Under the pieces are notes generated by a model. The model was not told the DNA's origin, searched no databases, and saw nothing but the letters and a program-made list of their open reading frames with translations. A DNA stretch of 64,000 bases from Thozetella sp. PMI_491 (taxonomy: Eukaryota; Ascomycota; Sordariomycetes; Chaetosphaeriales; Chaetosphaeriaceae). Below, one piece after another: positions 54,001-64,000 of the stretch (positions within the stretch are counted from its first letter, which is position 1; every line of letters starts with the position of its first letter). The position numbers and the translations under genes were made by a program. The stretch spans positions 126,118 to 190,117 of the forward strand of contig MU270031.1 of NCBI GenBank assembly GCA_021432635.1, given 5' to 3'.

Positions 54001-57000
54001 GCCCCTGACCTTCTATCGATCCGACGCTTCATTGGCGCCATGCACGGTTCGAGCAGAGTCTTTACCAAGAGCCTATATATAGCGCCCTCTGGCCGCTTAC
54101 GACAAGTCTCCCCTTTCTGGAAGATAGCATGTCGGTGGCCTATGCGGGATAGTCGCGGTTGATATCTTGTCCAGATGGATATCGGCCCGTTAACGTAGAG
54201 ACCATGAGGTCGGCAGCATAACGCCACCTATAGGGCGTCGAGAGAATTAGGAACTCGGTTATAGGCGATTATCCTGTGTACTACTTAACCCCGATTGTAT
54301 TCTGGATGGTGATTACCAATGGGCGGAGATTCTGCAAGGGACAGAGTGATGTGTCCGGGATAGGGTGGTTTTAGACGCCAGGCGCCTCAGCAACCACGGA
54401 CAAACTAAGCGCGCCGAAGCGCCCCCCGTATTCGCTGAGATGTCCCGATGTCGTTAGCAGCCGGGGGAAATTGGGGGGGGGGAATCATGCCCGCTCGTGC
54501 CCGCTCGTGCGGCCGCATGCGCGGTCCTTCCAACAGAGAATCGGACACAGAGAGCGGACAGTGCTCCCTGCTTCCCGCTCCAGCCTGCGTGGCCAGGCCT
54601 GTTTGCTGAGCAGCCATCCATCGATCCTCCCGTCTGACAATTAACTGCCTGACTTAATCGCCGACCCGCTTGGGTGTTAGCGATGCCAACGCACTGGGAG
54701 ATGCTGACGTGATCCGCCTATGCAAGGCTTGGAGTCGGATGACCCATGGCCTGACGCCAGGCTGCATGGGCGCATCGCGATCCATGGGTCGTGTGGCATG
54801 GCAAGCGCGCCAAAGCCCTGCTGCCATGCTGGCCCGATTCGAACGTCACCGTTGCCCGCCCTGTGGGCTAATTAATCATGATTATGTGGAGGGTGGGTAA
54901 TGCCGAAGGTTCACCAACCTAGAACCCCAGCCTGCTTGGCCGTACGCAGCTCGGATTCGCTACTCTTGCCGAGGGCAAGAGGAGTGAAGCTCTCGATGGG
55001 GTGCAGATGCATTGCCGGCAGAGACGGCCTGCCGTATTCGGCTTCCCAGCTCTCACCGCCAATTCCGGCGTCCTCATGGCCGAGGCAGTTTTTGTATAAT
55101 CTCTGAAGCGGGTCGGCATCATAGCACTAAGTCGGGGCTTGAGAACGCCGTTTCTCACCTGGTCCAGCGCGCCTCTAGATCTGCCGCTCATGTCCTTGGT
55201 GCCACCGTTGAGCCATCTCGCAAGATACTTCCCCGGCCACCGCTGATCGAACAAGACGGGAACTGTGGGGTAGATGGCCTCAGATGATGGACGGTGCCAC
55301 GGTCCGCGTTGTCATATCTGACCCCAGGTGGGTGTGCCTCGGAGGTTCTCGGCATGCATCAAGTCGAGGGGGTTCTTGGATATTTGGGACTGGTTGACAA
55401 CCACTGGCCCTCCGAAGAAGCACCTAGGGAGGGTGGGCCACACCCAAGTATCTCCAGACCTTATTTCCATACAGCTTCGTCACTATTAACGAAGTTAAAG
55501 ATGGGGGCGGGAGGTATGAAATCCACTCCTCGCCCACCCGCCCTTCCCTCCCAGTAGTCGTTTTGCTCCGCTTGGTGAACGGCAATACCGGTATGCCGTA
55601 GACTTATCCGTTCCCGGAGACGGGCCCGACTGTCATCGGAACATTCTGTTGAAGTCTTTATGAATCGAGAATTCGTAGAGGCGCTGGTTTTGCTCCTGGA
55701 GATCCTTCAAGGCTGCCTCCTGGTGAACGAAGAAGAAAAACAACAATTCTCAAGGCGCCATAGTGGCACCTGATGACTCAACCGTCTATCTCCCAGTTCC
55801 AGACAAAGTCAAATTCCGAACATGATGGCTGAACCTTTGTACCAGAAGATACTGCGTTTGTGGGCTATGCTGATCTTGATGCTGTGACCACGGGGGAATT
55901 TATACGTGCTGTGAACAATGTTATTGTTCCAGAGAATCGCAAGGTCCCGCAGCTCGTTCTGCATCTCATTCGGCAACTTGGCCGTAGTTCTCGAGGTTCG
56001 CTTAGATGTCCCACTGGGGGAAGATTGTATAAGTGAAATGACTTATTACCTATTTCTGGTGTAATTGTTACCCATGAGACCTCGGCAACATGGTAGTTCA
56101 TAGCTCCTTTGCCTTGCCTAACCAATATGCTTCGGTGCGAGACAGCTTGGAGACCTTTCCGAGGTGAATTGAGTCTTTTCTTCTCCATGAACTGCTGTTG
56201 GAATGTTTCCCATGAAACCTAGTCCTAGTTTCGTATATTGCATTGCCTGTAGGCTTGTTGTATATATACAAACAAGCCAGATCAAGCCCTGCTCTCGAAA
56301 CAAAGCTATTCTCTTTATTTCGCGGCCTACGCAGAGTACTGTCGCAAATCGACACTCCATGGGCATCGATGCCAACCGAGGTCGCAAGGACGGAAGTAAA
56401 CATGACCCACGTGACAAGAGGCCAGAGTCTGGAGGGCACTGTACTCTTCCCAATGTTCCAGGAAAGCTCTCGGGGGCGTCTCTGTGCCTGAGTAAACACG
56501 TCAAGCCTTTATTTTCTTGGTGGCCTGGATGTAGGATGAGGGGATACGTGAAAGAACCAGTGGCGTTTAACAGGCAAGCTGGGGGGTGTGCGCAATTCTC
56601 AAGTCGTTGGGTGACGGAGAGGCGGGGATATAATTTTGGTCTGATATCAATATTAACATATTTTAGTCAAGGTAGCTCTATTTGTACCTAGTTTAAGGTA
56701 AGGTTGACAATATAAAGTTTATAATGTTTAAGGTACTTTGTCTTGGGCAAGCGTCAAGACTCGGGCTGCGCAGGGAATTGGGCGCACACGGAGCAAGCAC
56801 CACGGTAGGACACACTCAGTCAAGTGGTTTCCTTGTCAAAATTGGTGGCATCAGCGGGCAAGTAGTAGGGTAGGGGGGGATACATCATGGTTCCTGTGAT
56901 GCATCTGCTTAGGAGGCGCTGCATAGAGCATTAGTAGGTGCTCGTCGTACCTTACCTGTCCGGCTAGGCGACAACGATCCTTGCGATATGTTCTCCGACA

Positions 57001-59428
57001 ACGCCTAGGGAAGCCAACAGTTATTGACAAATATCGGACTGTAAGTATGGCCCAGAATTATCAGGTTGCTCGCGTGTGTGCTCATGTTGCCCGCGGCGAC
57101 GACGTCAGGTTCGGAGCATGGACCACCACTCCCCGGGCCGCTCTGACCTGGGTCCGAGCCACGGACCGACGAGACACACATTCTAGTCTAAAAGCTAAGG
57201 GTCACAGCGAATTGACAGATTTCTTGGTCATCTGCCCTCGATACCGGTAGTTTGGTCTGCGACAAGCATCCCTGATCGGGAAGCTAGCTTTCGGTTACAG
57301 TGTGTACTTCCTGCCTTGCCCGCAGCCGAGGTCTCAGAGGCGCCGACCGGGTGGAAGGTATCGAAAAATGGCCAAGACAATTATTGGAAATGATCAACCC
57401 GACCTGGTCGCGGGGACGGCACCAAACCCAGAACGGACTCGATCTCGACGGCGCAGCCTAAAATACTGCGCCTTCTGATTGCGGCCAGGCCCGTCGATGC
57501 TCAGGGGTGAGAGAGTAGTGTAGGGCGGGTGCTAATATCGCCGAGCTGCAGCCCGCCAAACCCCAGGTCCGTATCGGTCGCCCGGGAAACAGCCCGCCAA
57601 TGCAGGCGACCACCAGAGAGGGCAGGCGATGGCATGGAAAGGAAAAAATAAGAATAAAAAAATTGCGGCATGCGCGTGCGCCGGCATCCCGGTCGCGGGT
57701 GCGACCTGATCGATGCCTCGTCGCAGAAGGAATTGACACCCTCCCCGGCCCACCTGAGAACAAAGGTCGGCGAGGATGGCGGACTTCTGTGGATTGTTTC
57801 GAACCTGCAGAAGGGTGTTTGTTGGCAGTGGCACCAGGCCCCCCGCTCACCTGACAGGCGATCGGGCGGCGCGACATGCAGACAAGGACCAGGCCAGCTG
57901 GGGGCGCTGGGAGTGCTTGGGGAAGCGCTCGGGGCGCAATGGGGCGTTTTTCCGGGTCGTCGTCAATTACGTGCAGGCGCTCTAAAACAGGGCACCAATC
58001 AGCGCCGTGCGGGAGCGCGATTTCCAGGGGTCCACTCCATCCGCCTTTTGAGCCTCGCCCACGAGCGAGCGGCTCTGCGTGCTAAGATCGTGCGGACTTC
58101 GCTATAGCAGTGGTAAATATTGCATCAAGATTGGGGACCGGTCCACTTCCCCATCGATACGATATCATCTTCGAGCCATCCAGTTTGATATTGGAGCTGG
58201 GTTTCCGCTTGCTTGTCTCATGGGTCGTTTTTATTTTTCTTCTCCTTCCCCTGGATGAATACGAGCTAAGGCCATTAGGGCCTGCTCCACCGCTACACCA
58301 CCATCTCGCGATTGGAAACCAGCCTAACAAGTTTCAGGGCTGCGGGGTCCACTGGAGCCCGAGAGACACATCGCGGGGAGCTCGCCGGATTGGGGCGAGA
58401 TGCGGGAGAGGCGGTGGAGGGACAGGCCGGGTGGGCGAGACGGTCTGTCAGTCAACCTCCCGCGGGCCGTCTCCGACTGTGCGATGACACTGGAGAGCCC
58501 TGTCATGTTTGGGTCGTGCAAACCTTTGCTCATTCAGTGCGCCGAACTAGCACGACATACGCGCTCTGCTAGCTCTGTTGCGCGACAAGCCGAGGCATTG
58601 CTGCTCAATCAACATGATGCTTGGGCCGGAATGGCGGGAGTTTCACCAGGAGCCCGAGGCAAGGGATGAATGGAATCAAGGTGCATGCAGGCAAAGCAAA
58701 CCATGTTCCTTGATTCTTTGGACTATTTGCACACTACTAAGTACATGGAATTGCTATCTACCATGGGCATTCAAGGACAATTATTAAGTTCTTCCCACGT
58801 TTGCTGGCGGGGAGCCTCCCTTGGCCATCCCCTGCACAGGCTCCACTGGTCCATCAAGCACGCACCTGCATATGCAGCAGCATGGTACATACTCCGAACT
58901 ACGTCGAGCGGCTGGGTGCAACAATCGCAGCAAAGTGAACGCTTCAGGCTCAAAGGGGTAAAATATTACATAGCGAGTAGATTGATTGGGTAAATGTAGG
59001 ATGCAAAACGGTCCCGTATCATGTGTTCCTCGTGTCGGCCCAAAGCCATAACTCCTGGTATTTTTTCCCTCCTTTCCTGGAGGGAATGATGCCGTATCCG
59101 AGATTTCCTGCCGCGCCCAAAGATTGGAACCGCTGGCCGACACGTTGTCGGCGTCCAGACGGTAGAAAGAAGACGGTTGATGGGTATATGAACAACCAAG
59201 CCGTCGGGTATATAAAAGAGAGAGGTATGAGAGGAGGTGGTAAAATCAAATATCGAGGAACCAGAGCGCATGCAGGCGAGAGAAAAAGATCGTATCGTCG
59301 TTGCTCAGTATTAAAAGCGAATGATATTCGAAAACATTGGTTGGAGAGAAGGTAGAGTGTCAATATAATAATCGTGTGCTGAGAATTGCCCTCGTCGTCG
59401 GGTCGTTTGTGTGGGTCGGCTGAGCTCC
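51061..59428. other. 8.4-kb gene-poor region
   Basis: The longest stretch without a supportable gene. It contains a CT microsatellite (53531-53547), a plus-strand piece at 53440-53490 that ends in a textbook donor (ACG/GTGAGT at 53489) but has no convincing partner exon, an A/T-rich patch at 56640-56740, and G/C-rich frames near 57450-58450. Short conserved-looking strings occur on the minus strand at 54919-55254 and 55860-56500 but I could not tie them to a family. No terminal repeats, transposase or reverse-transcriptase motifs were found. Confidence 0.5.
53531..53547. repeat. CT dinucleotide microsatellite
   Basis: An uninterrupted CT run of about eight units inside the gene-poor region. 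Confidence 0.9.
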
Positions 59429-61843
59429 TTACATCATACCGAGTCGCGTCATTCGCTTCTCCATCCTTGGCCTGGGACCGAGTCTGTTTCCGCTCGGCAG
59501 GCCGACTCCGCCGCTTCGGGGCCCGCCAGGCAAGCCCAAAGTCATGCCCGAAGGAGGACCCTTGCGACCACCGTTGCCCGAAGCATTCGAGCTGAACGGC
59601 TGCTGAACGCGGCGCCATGCATCCTTCTCGCAGTAGGCAGCGCCATTAACCTCAAAGTAGCCATCCCGCAGCACCTTGCCGCAGTCGCCGCATCGGAAGC
59701 AGCCTACATGGTACTTCTGGGTGGCCTCATTTTCAAGGTACTGGCCTTCGATGCCGTCGCCGCAGCTGCCGCAGAGACTGCCGTTCAGTTCGTGGTAATG
59801 CCTGTGGCAGTATGGCTTGTCGTCGAGGACGTAGAAAGTCGACGATGAGAAGGGCTCCTGGCAAGTCGTGCAGACGAAGCATGCCTTGTGGTACCGACCG
59901 GTTAGGCGGCCGTCAGCGCTCGAGATGGATTTGCCGGTAATGGCCAGCCCGCAAGATTTGCACTCGCCTCGGGACGAGACCCCCGGGTTCCTGCGGTTAC
60001 GGGACAGAGATCGCGCCCGGGTCTGCTCGCGGGGTTCACGAGACATCGACCGGTCGCGGCGCTGCATGGGCTCTTGAGGAGGAGCCCGTGGGCCACGCGA
60101 CACGGAGCGATCCCGCGTCGGGGGAGCCGGATCCCGTTGCATGGGTTCCCGAGGGCCTCGAGAGCGAGACCGAAGCGACTCGGAGCGCATGTTGCCCCGT
60201 TGAGATCCCCCATAGCCCCGTTCTGAAGGGAACCTGGGCGAGGGAGGCGCGGCTGAGACCGGAGAGAGCTTGCGGGGGCCGGAGCCGCCCTGGATGGCCG
60301 GGTCATCGCGGTCATACATCGGAGAGGTAGGTGTGAGGGGGGACGCGAGAGGAGAGCGCGCGCCCCGACCACGGCCGGTCTGCACGGCTGGGTCGATCCG
60401 AGGATCATAGCCTCTCGTGTCGGGAGGCGGCGGCCTGAACCTAGGAGACATGGGGCCCGGCATGTTCTTATCCTTGGTTGGCGGCTGCAGGGGGGGTCTA
60501 GGGAGTTCTTTGTTCTCGTTCATCGACTGTTGGAGATCAGCCATGAGATTGTCGAAGCTGGAAGTGTCGGAGGGTTTGCGTCCCGATCGTGCAGACTTTG
60601 CAGGACTCGACCGCGAGCTGGCCTGGCTGGACTGGACAGAGTTGCTATATCCAGATGCGCTGGACGACGTGGAGTCTGAGGGAGAGTGGTATGGGTTTCC
60701 GACGCCAAACTCCTCAGCGAGATTAATTGCGGGGACCGCGGGCGCACCATCCATGCCTCCGGTGCGTGCCTGTACGAGACTCGTACGTGGGGGTGGAGGA
60801 CGCGACTCCACCCTGCTCGGGCGTCTCGACCGGTCGCTGGTCATGTATCGGTCATTCATGTCGTTGGAAGGCCGGCGGAATCGATCGGGCCGCGGTCCTG
60901 GGGCCGAAGGGGTCCGCATCGGGGCGTCGTTAACTTCGGTCTGTCGCGGGAAAGTCCCGGCCCTGCTCCCCTGGCCGAACGGCTCCGGTTCGAAATCGTC
61001 GTTCCTGTCCGGTGGGCCAAATCCTCCGTAGCCATTTTTCCTTGGGACCTTGGGCGTACGCGTGCTGCCATAACCGCTGTTTAGGTTTGAGGCTGAAGAG
61101 CCTGACCGACCCATGTCGTCATACGAATCCTCTGAGGCAGCAGGGGCGAACGCATTCCTCCCGCGCCGTCCGTTCTCGAACGGGCCAGGGGCAATGGTGT
61201 TCATTCGCTGCATCAAGCTGGGCGCCGTCTTCTTTGGACTGTTCGGGCTGGGGTAGTCGCTCTCGTAAGCATCGGCATCTCCAAAGCCGCCGTATCCTCC
61301 GGGCCTCCTGCTGTTAGGCGAATTTCCTGCTATCCTGGGCGAGAAGTACTCGTCGCCCCGGCCGGCGCCTGGCCGTCCGTTGGGCGTCTTCGGCGAGATG
61401 CTCCTCGATCCGCTAGAATAGCTCTCTGGGGTTAGATCCGCCTTGCTGACGTAGGAACGATCTGTTCTGGTGTTAGTGTACTGCTTCCGGAGGACGGCAC
61501 GGCGATAGTTGATGGTGGACGTACTAGCAGCAGAGGTGTCCAGCGCAGGCGGCGTCCGTCCCTGCTTTTCCGCTGGGGCGGGCGCTTCTTTGGCTGCTGA
61601 TGCTGGAGCCGGTGCTGCTGCTGCCGTCGCGCCCATCAACCTCGCAAAGAACGAGGCCGCTGTAGGCACCGCTGAAGAGGCAGTTAGCTCTGCGTCGAGC
61701 TTTGGGCTCGCGTCTTGGGCCATACGTTCTGGCGCCGCACTCCCGGTGCAGACGTGCTCGCCCATCATGGAGATCTCAATGTCTCTCCCGCATGATGAGC
61801 ATTTGATGGTCGGCATAAAAGCCGACTCCCTGGGCTTCGCCAT
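59429..61843 (-). CDS. Paxillin-like protein with two C-terminal LIM domains
   Basis: A long disordered adaptor ending in two LIM zinc fingers, like Pxl1 of yeasts, which links Rho/Cdc42 signalling to actin at sites of growth and septation. One exon of 804 codons from the ATG at 61843 (MAKPRESAFMPTIKCSSCGR). The N-terminal IKCSSCGRDIEISMMGEHVC is a small extra CxxC-H-C zinc motif often seen in fungal homologues. About 600 residues rich in Ser, Pro, Arg and Gly follow, with many SP sites and an ISP/RSRSRGP region. LIM1 starts at CKSCGLAITGKSISSADG and includes YHKACFVCTTC and YCHRHYHE. LIM2 starts at CGSCGDGIEGQYLENEATQK and includes YHVGCFRCGDC and YCEKD. All zinc ligands are present. The polarity role is by family analogy. 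An upstream in-frame region lacks an ATG. Confidence 0.9.
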   Translation of the reverse strand: MAKPRESAFMPTIKCSSCGRDIEISMMGEHVCTGSAAPERMAQDASPKLDAELTASSAVPTAASFFARLMGATAAAAPAPASAAKEAPAPAEKQGRTPPALDTSAASTSTINYRRAVLRKQYTNTRTDRSYVSKADLTPESYSSGSRSISPKTPNGRPGAGRGDEYFSPRIAGNSPNSRRPGGYGGFGDADAYESDYPSPNSPKKTAPSLMQRMNTIAPGPFENGRRGRNAFAPAASEDSYDDMGRSGSSASNLNSGYGSTRTPKVPRKNGYGGFGPPDRNDDFEPEPFGQGSRAGTFPRQTEVNDAPMRTPSAPGPRPDRFRRPSNDMNDRYMTSDRSRRPSRVESRPPPPRTSLVQARTGGMDGAPAVPAINLAEEFGVGNPYHSPSDSTSSSASGYSNSVQSSQASSRSSPAKSARSGRKPSDTSSFDNLMADLQQSMNENKELPRPPLQPPTKDKNMPGPMSPRFRPPPPDTRGYDPRIDPAVQTGRGRGARSPLASPLTPTSPMYDRDDPAIQGGSGPRKLSPVSAAPPSPRFPSERGYGGSQRGNMRSESLRSRSRGPREPMQRDPAPPTRDRSVSRGPRAPPQEPMQRRDRSMSREPREQTRARSLSRNRRNPGVSSRGECKSCGLAITGKSISSADGRLTGRYHKACFVCTTCQEPFSSSTFYVLDDKPYCHRHYHELNGSLCGSCGDGIEGQYLENEATQKYHVGCFRCGDCGKVLRDGYFEVNGAAYCEKDAWRRVQQPFSSNASGNGGRKGPPSGMTLGLPGGPRSGGVGLPSGNRLGPRPRMEKRMTRLGMM

Positions 61844-63887
61844 GGCTGCCCAGTCTTCTGATTTTTCTCTCTTCTCACGTTTCCCAATACCCTTTAACGC
61901 TGCGATCGTGTTGGACACATGTGCGGGCCCAAGGTCGCACTTGCAGGTGGTGGTGATGCTCGGTTGCACAAAAACAAGGTTTATATCCCCCTGCAGTGAT
62001 CTCTGGGTGGCTTTGAATCGACTTGAGGCGCCTTGTATACCACCCAATGGCCTATTGTCATCCGTCTAAGTGGTGACCTCGAGTTGTTGGTCTGAGGCGA
62101 TGCTGTGGGCACCCGGGGTCGCAAAATGGGTCTGAATCACTCGGTCACGCAATGTTGAGCCCTCGATGACGAAAGGAAGAAGTTGAAGAAACCCAATGGT
62201 TCGGGGCGGTGTTGGGTTTCGAGGGATAGAATGTTCCCGCTCGGTCGTCTGTGCAGTCAGGGAACCCCAGGTCGTGGGTTGGGCACGAGGGCGTGATCGA
62301 ACGTTTTACAGAAACAAGACACGAGAGGGGAGGGGGAGGGGGGCGTGTGACTGGCGAGGGGAGGGGTTTTGGTTTTGTGTAAGCGGGAGAGAAGAGCGAG
62401 AGAGGGCCAGGGCGCCAGCTCGGTCTGTGTGGGAGAGGTGAGATGGTGTTGCGGTTTGTGTCTCGGAAGTGGAGGGTGGCCCTGGGTGTGGTAGGGAGAG
62501 GACGGACAAGGGACCGGGGGCCCCCAAAAAACAAATCGAGCAACCGATGGGGCCCCCCCTGGTCGTGGAGAGCTCGGCAGCGTTGCAACGGAGCCCACGG
62601 GCAACTGGCGGTGGACGTTGGTGGTCAGGGTCCGGCGAGGGTCGAGCGAGGGTCGAGCAGCGCCGAGCCAGGTCGGGTGTGCCTAGTTTCGTGGGTGCGG
62701 TGGAGAGGCCGGGAATTAAGCAAGGGTCCGGCCTGCACCTGCTGCGAGCGACGACCCTGGCAGCTCGCTAAAACGGCTCTAAACCTGGTGCAGCACAGAG
62801 CACTTTGTCCCCCTGACGCAGGCTAGCCGGATTGGTACACGCCGTCTGTGTGGCAGACGGTCGATACGGGCGATCACAGGTGGTTCATGCGTTGCGAGGA
62901 TGTGAATAGCGCGCAAGCACTAATATCACCCGGCGAGAGCTGAACCACGCGCTCGTGTCCAACGAGAACAAAGAACGCTCGCCGCAAGAGGCGGCCATGA
63001 TCGAGATGGCGCTGATTACGGCGACGTCCTGACTGCCCTGGGGCACCCGCTCTCTCCCGGGCTGGACTTCTAGGGCCTTGGCCGGGGCGCATTCAATCTC
63101 CAGGCGTAGGGGGAGCGCACCTTCCTTGCCTCTGTGGCCGGGGCTCTTCTCGGTTGCCAACTGTTTACTCGGATTTACTTGGTTCGCTGGGCGGTTGGCA
63201 CATTCAAAAATTTAGATAGCACGCTCGGCAGACCCATCTCCAGTGCGTCCTAATACGCCTTCGCTCCCACGCTCCAATTTCTCCAATTTCACCTATCCTG
63301 TTTGGCCCCGTGCCAGTCTCTAGGCTCAATTTACGAAGAGAGTCCGCGTCGGCGTCAGGGGCGTTCGAACAATGGAAAGGGGGGGGAGTGAGTGATCGAC
63401 GGGATCCCTTTCGGGGGGGCTCTGACCCGCTGCATTTCTCAGCTCTAGCGACCAAGACAACGGCGGCTGGATGCAGATAGCGCGCGTGGATATATCCGTG
63501 TCTCTGTGTTGGAGCCGCTACGGTACTAGGACGTCTGTTAGCTCCATCCGCGCTCAGAAGCTTCTGACAGTCCGCCGGCAGCCACTGAGACAGTGGCTGA
63601 ATGGAAGGCGGGTTCGTTAATGGATTCGTAAATGGGTTCGTAAATGACGGTGGGATTCCAAGAACAGGATCCACCGGGACGTGTCGCGATGGGCCGCGTC
63701 GGTCTGCTCCTCTGCCTCAGCATGCGTCTTGCTCGATTTATGCCGCCGGCTGCTGGCTGGTGCTGGTGCTGGTGTCGGGGGCCACTTCAGGCTCGTACCG
63801 GCTTCATCAAACGCAGCTCTGTGGCGGCCGCAGCTGCTATCGCTGGTTCGTCGCCGGAGAGATGAGCTGCCTCTGCCCGCCGGTACG
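61844..63887. other. Intergenic region
   Basis: Two kilobases holding the promoter of the LIM gene and, probably, that of the gene starting at the right edge. Open frames here overlap on several strands and show no domains. Confidence 0.5.
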
Positions 63888-64000
63888 ATGCAACCCGGGT
63901 GTCATTTTTTCCTACGAGGCAAATGTGAATGGAGCTGAGGGAATCCGGATACGTACGCTCCCTGCAAGCTCGCCTGTGCCCACGGCATCGGATAGCCGGA
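63888..64000 (+). CDS. Possible start of a CCCH zinc-finger protein, cut by window edge
   Basis: From the ATG at 63888 the frame reads MQPGCHFFLRGKCEWS and then stops at 63936. The C-x-F-F-x-x-G-x-C pattern is the first half of a CCCH zinc finger. About 40 bases later another frame reads PCKLACAHGIG, which looks like the second half (a Cys followed by A-H-G). An intron in between, for instance with its donor at the GTGAAT near 63924, could join them, but phase and completeness cannot be tested because the window ends. This may be the first exon of an RNA-binding or Nup42-like protein. It is reported as tentative. Confidence 0.3.

Noticed and set aside
55560-56504. Minus-strand string ELRDLAILWNNNIVHSTYKF, vaguely like a TauD/TfdA-type dioxygenase
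   Set aside because: The metal-binding HxD and the second His/Arg region could not be found in any frame, and the surrounding frames are unrelated.
1-64000. CRISPR arrays, rRNA genes, telomere repeats, transposon terminal repeats
   Set aside because: None were seen on either strand by inspection. The only tandem arrays are the short minisatellite and microsatellites listed.

Overview
This window reads as nuclear DNA of a filamentous ascomycete (Pezizomycotina, most likely a Sordariomycete). The genes are interrupted by short GT-AG introns of about 47-150 nt with CTAAC/CTGAC-like branch sites, coding third positions are rich in G and C, and several protein types are fungal: a Zn2Cys6 transcription factor, a Boi-type SH3-SAM-PH protein, a DAL5-like transporter and a GH55 glucanase. 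I found no rRNA, no convincing tRNA, no CRISPR array and no intact transposon. Gene models were spliced by eye. For every multi-exon model that has both ends, the summed exon length is divisible by three and the joins restore family motifs.

Layout. 1-1325: 3' part of an allantoate-permease-type MFS gene (+). 1486-4539: secreted subtilisin-like protease (-). 6801-8262: multi-pass membrane protein (+). 8578-11073: a gene graveyard on the minus strand, holding remains of a second DAL5-type transporter, a transcription factor and a URE2-like glutathione S-transferase. 12511-15553: Boi-like polarity protein (-). 18681-19707: dienoyl-CoA isomerase (+), tail to tail with TFB5 of TFIIH (19993-20433, -). 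22727-23353: single-pass membrane protein with a PPxY motif (+). 24591-28781: Nup2-type nucleoporin with a Ran-binding domain (-). 29926-30469: SCP2 sterol-carrier protein ending in AKL (-). 31340-34045: secreted GH55 beta-1,3-glucanase (-). 35963-37900: SV2-like MFS transporter (+), tail to tail with a membrane J-domain protein (38151-39325, -). 40348-41049: orphan membrane protein (+). 41303-41973: small secreted cysteine protein (-). 42667-44003: Kelch protein (-). 45675-45929: small Ser-rich protein (-). 48497-51060: Zn2Cys6 transcription factor (-). 51061-59428: 8.4 kb with no supportable gene. 59429-61843: two-LIM paxillin-like protein (-). The right edge may hold the start of a CCCH zinc-finger gene.

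How the genes relate. Core cell-biology genes (BOI, TFB5, NUP2, LIM, SCP2, isomerase) alternate with secreted, transport and regulatory genes of accessory character. Two products fit peroxisomal fatty-acid metabolism (the dienoyl-CoA isomerase and SCP2), two are secreted hydrolases (subtilase, GH55), and two are polarity or actin-linked (Boi, LIM). I see no single intact gene cluster. The most unusual stretch is the decayed transporter-regulator-transferase trio at 8.6-11.1 kb, which looks like the corpse of a small catabolic or detoxification cluster.
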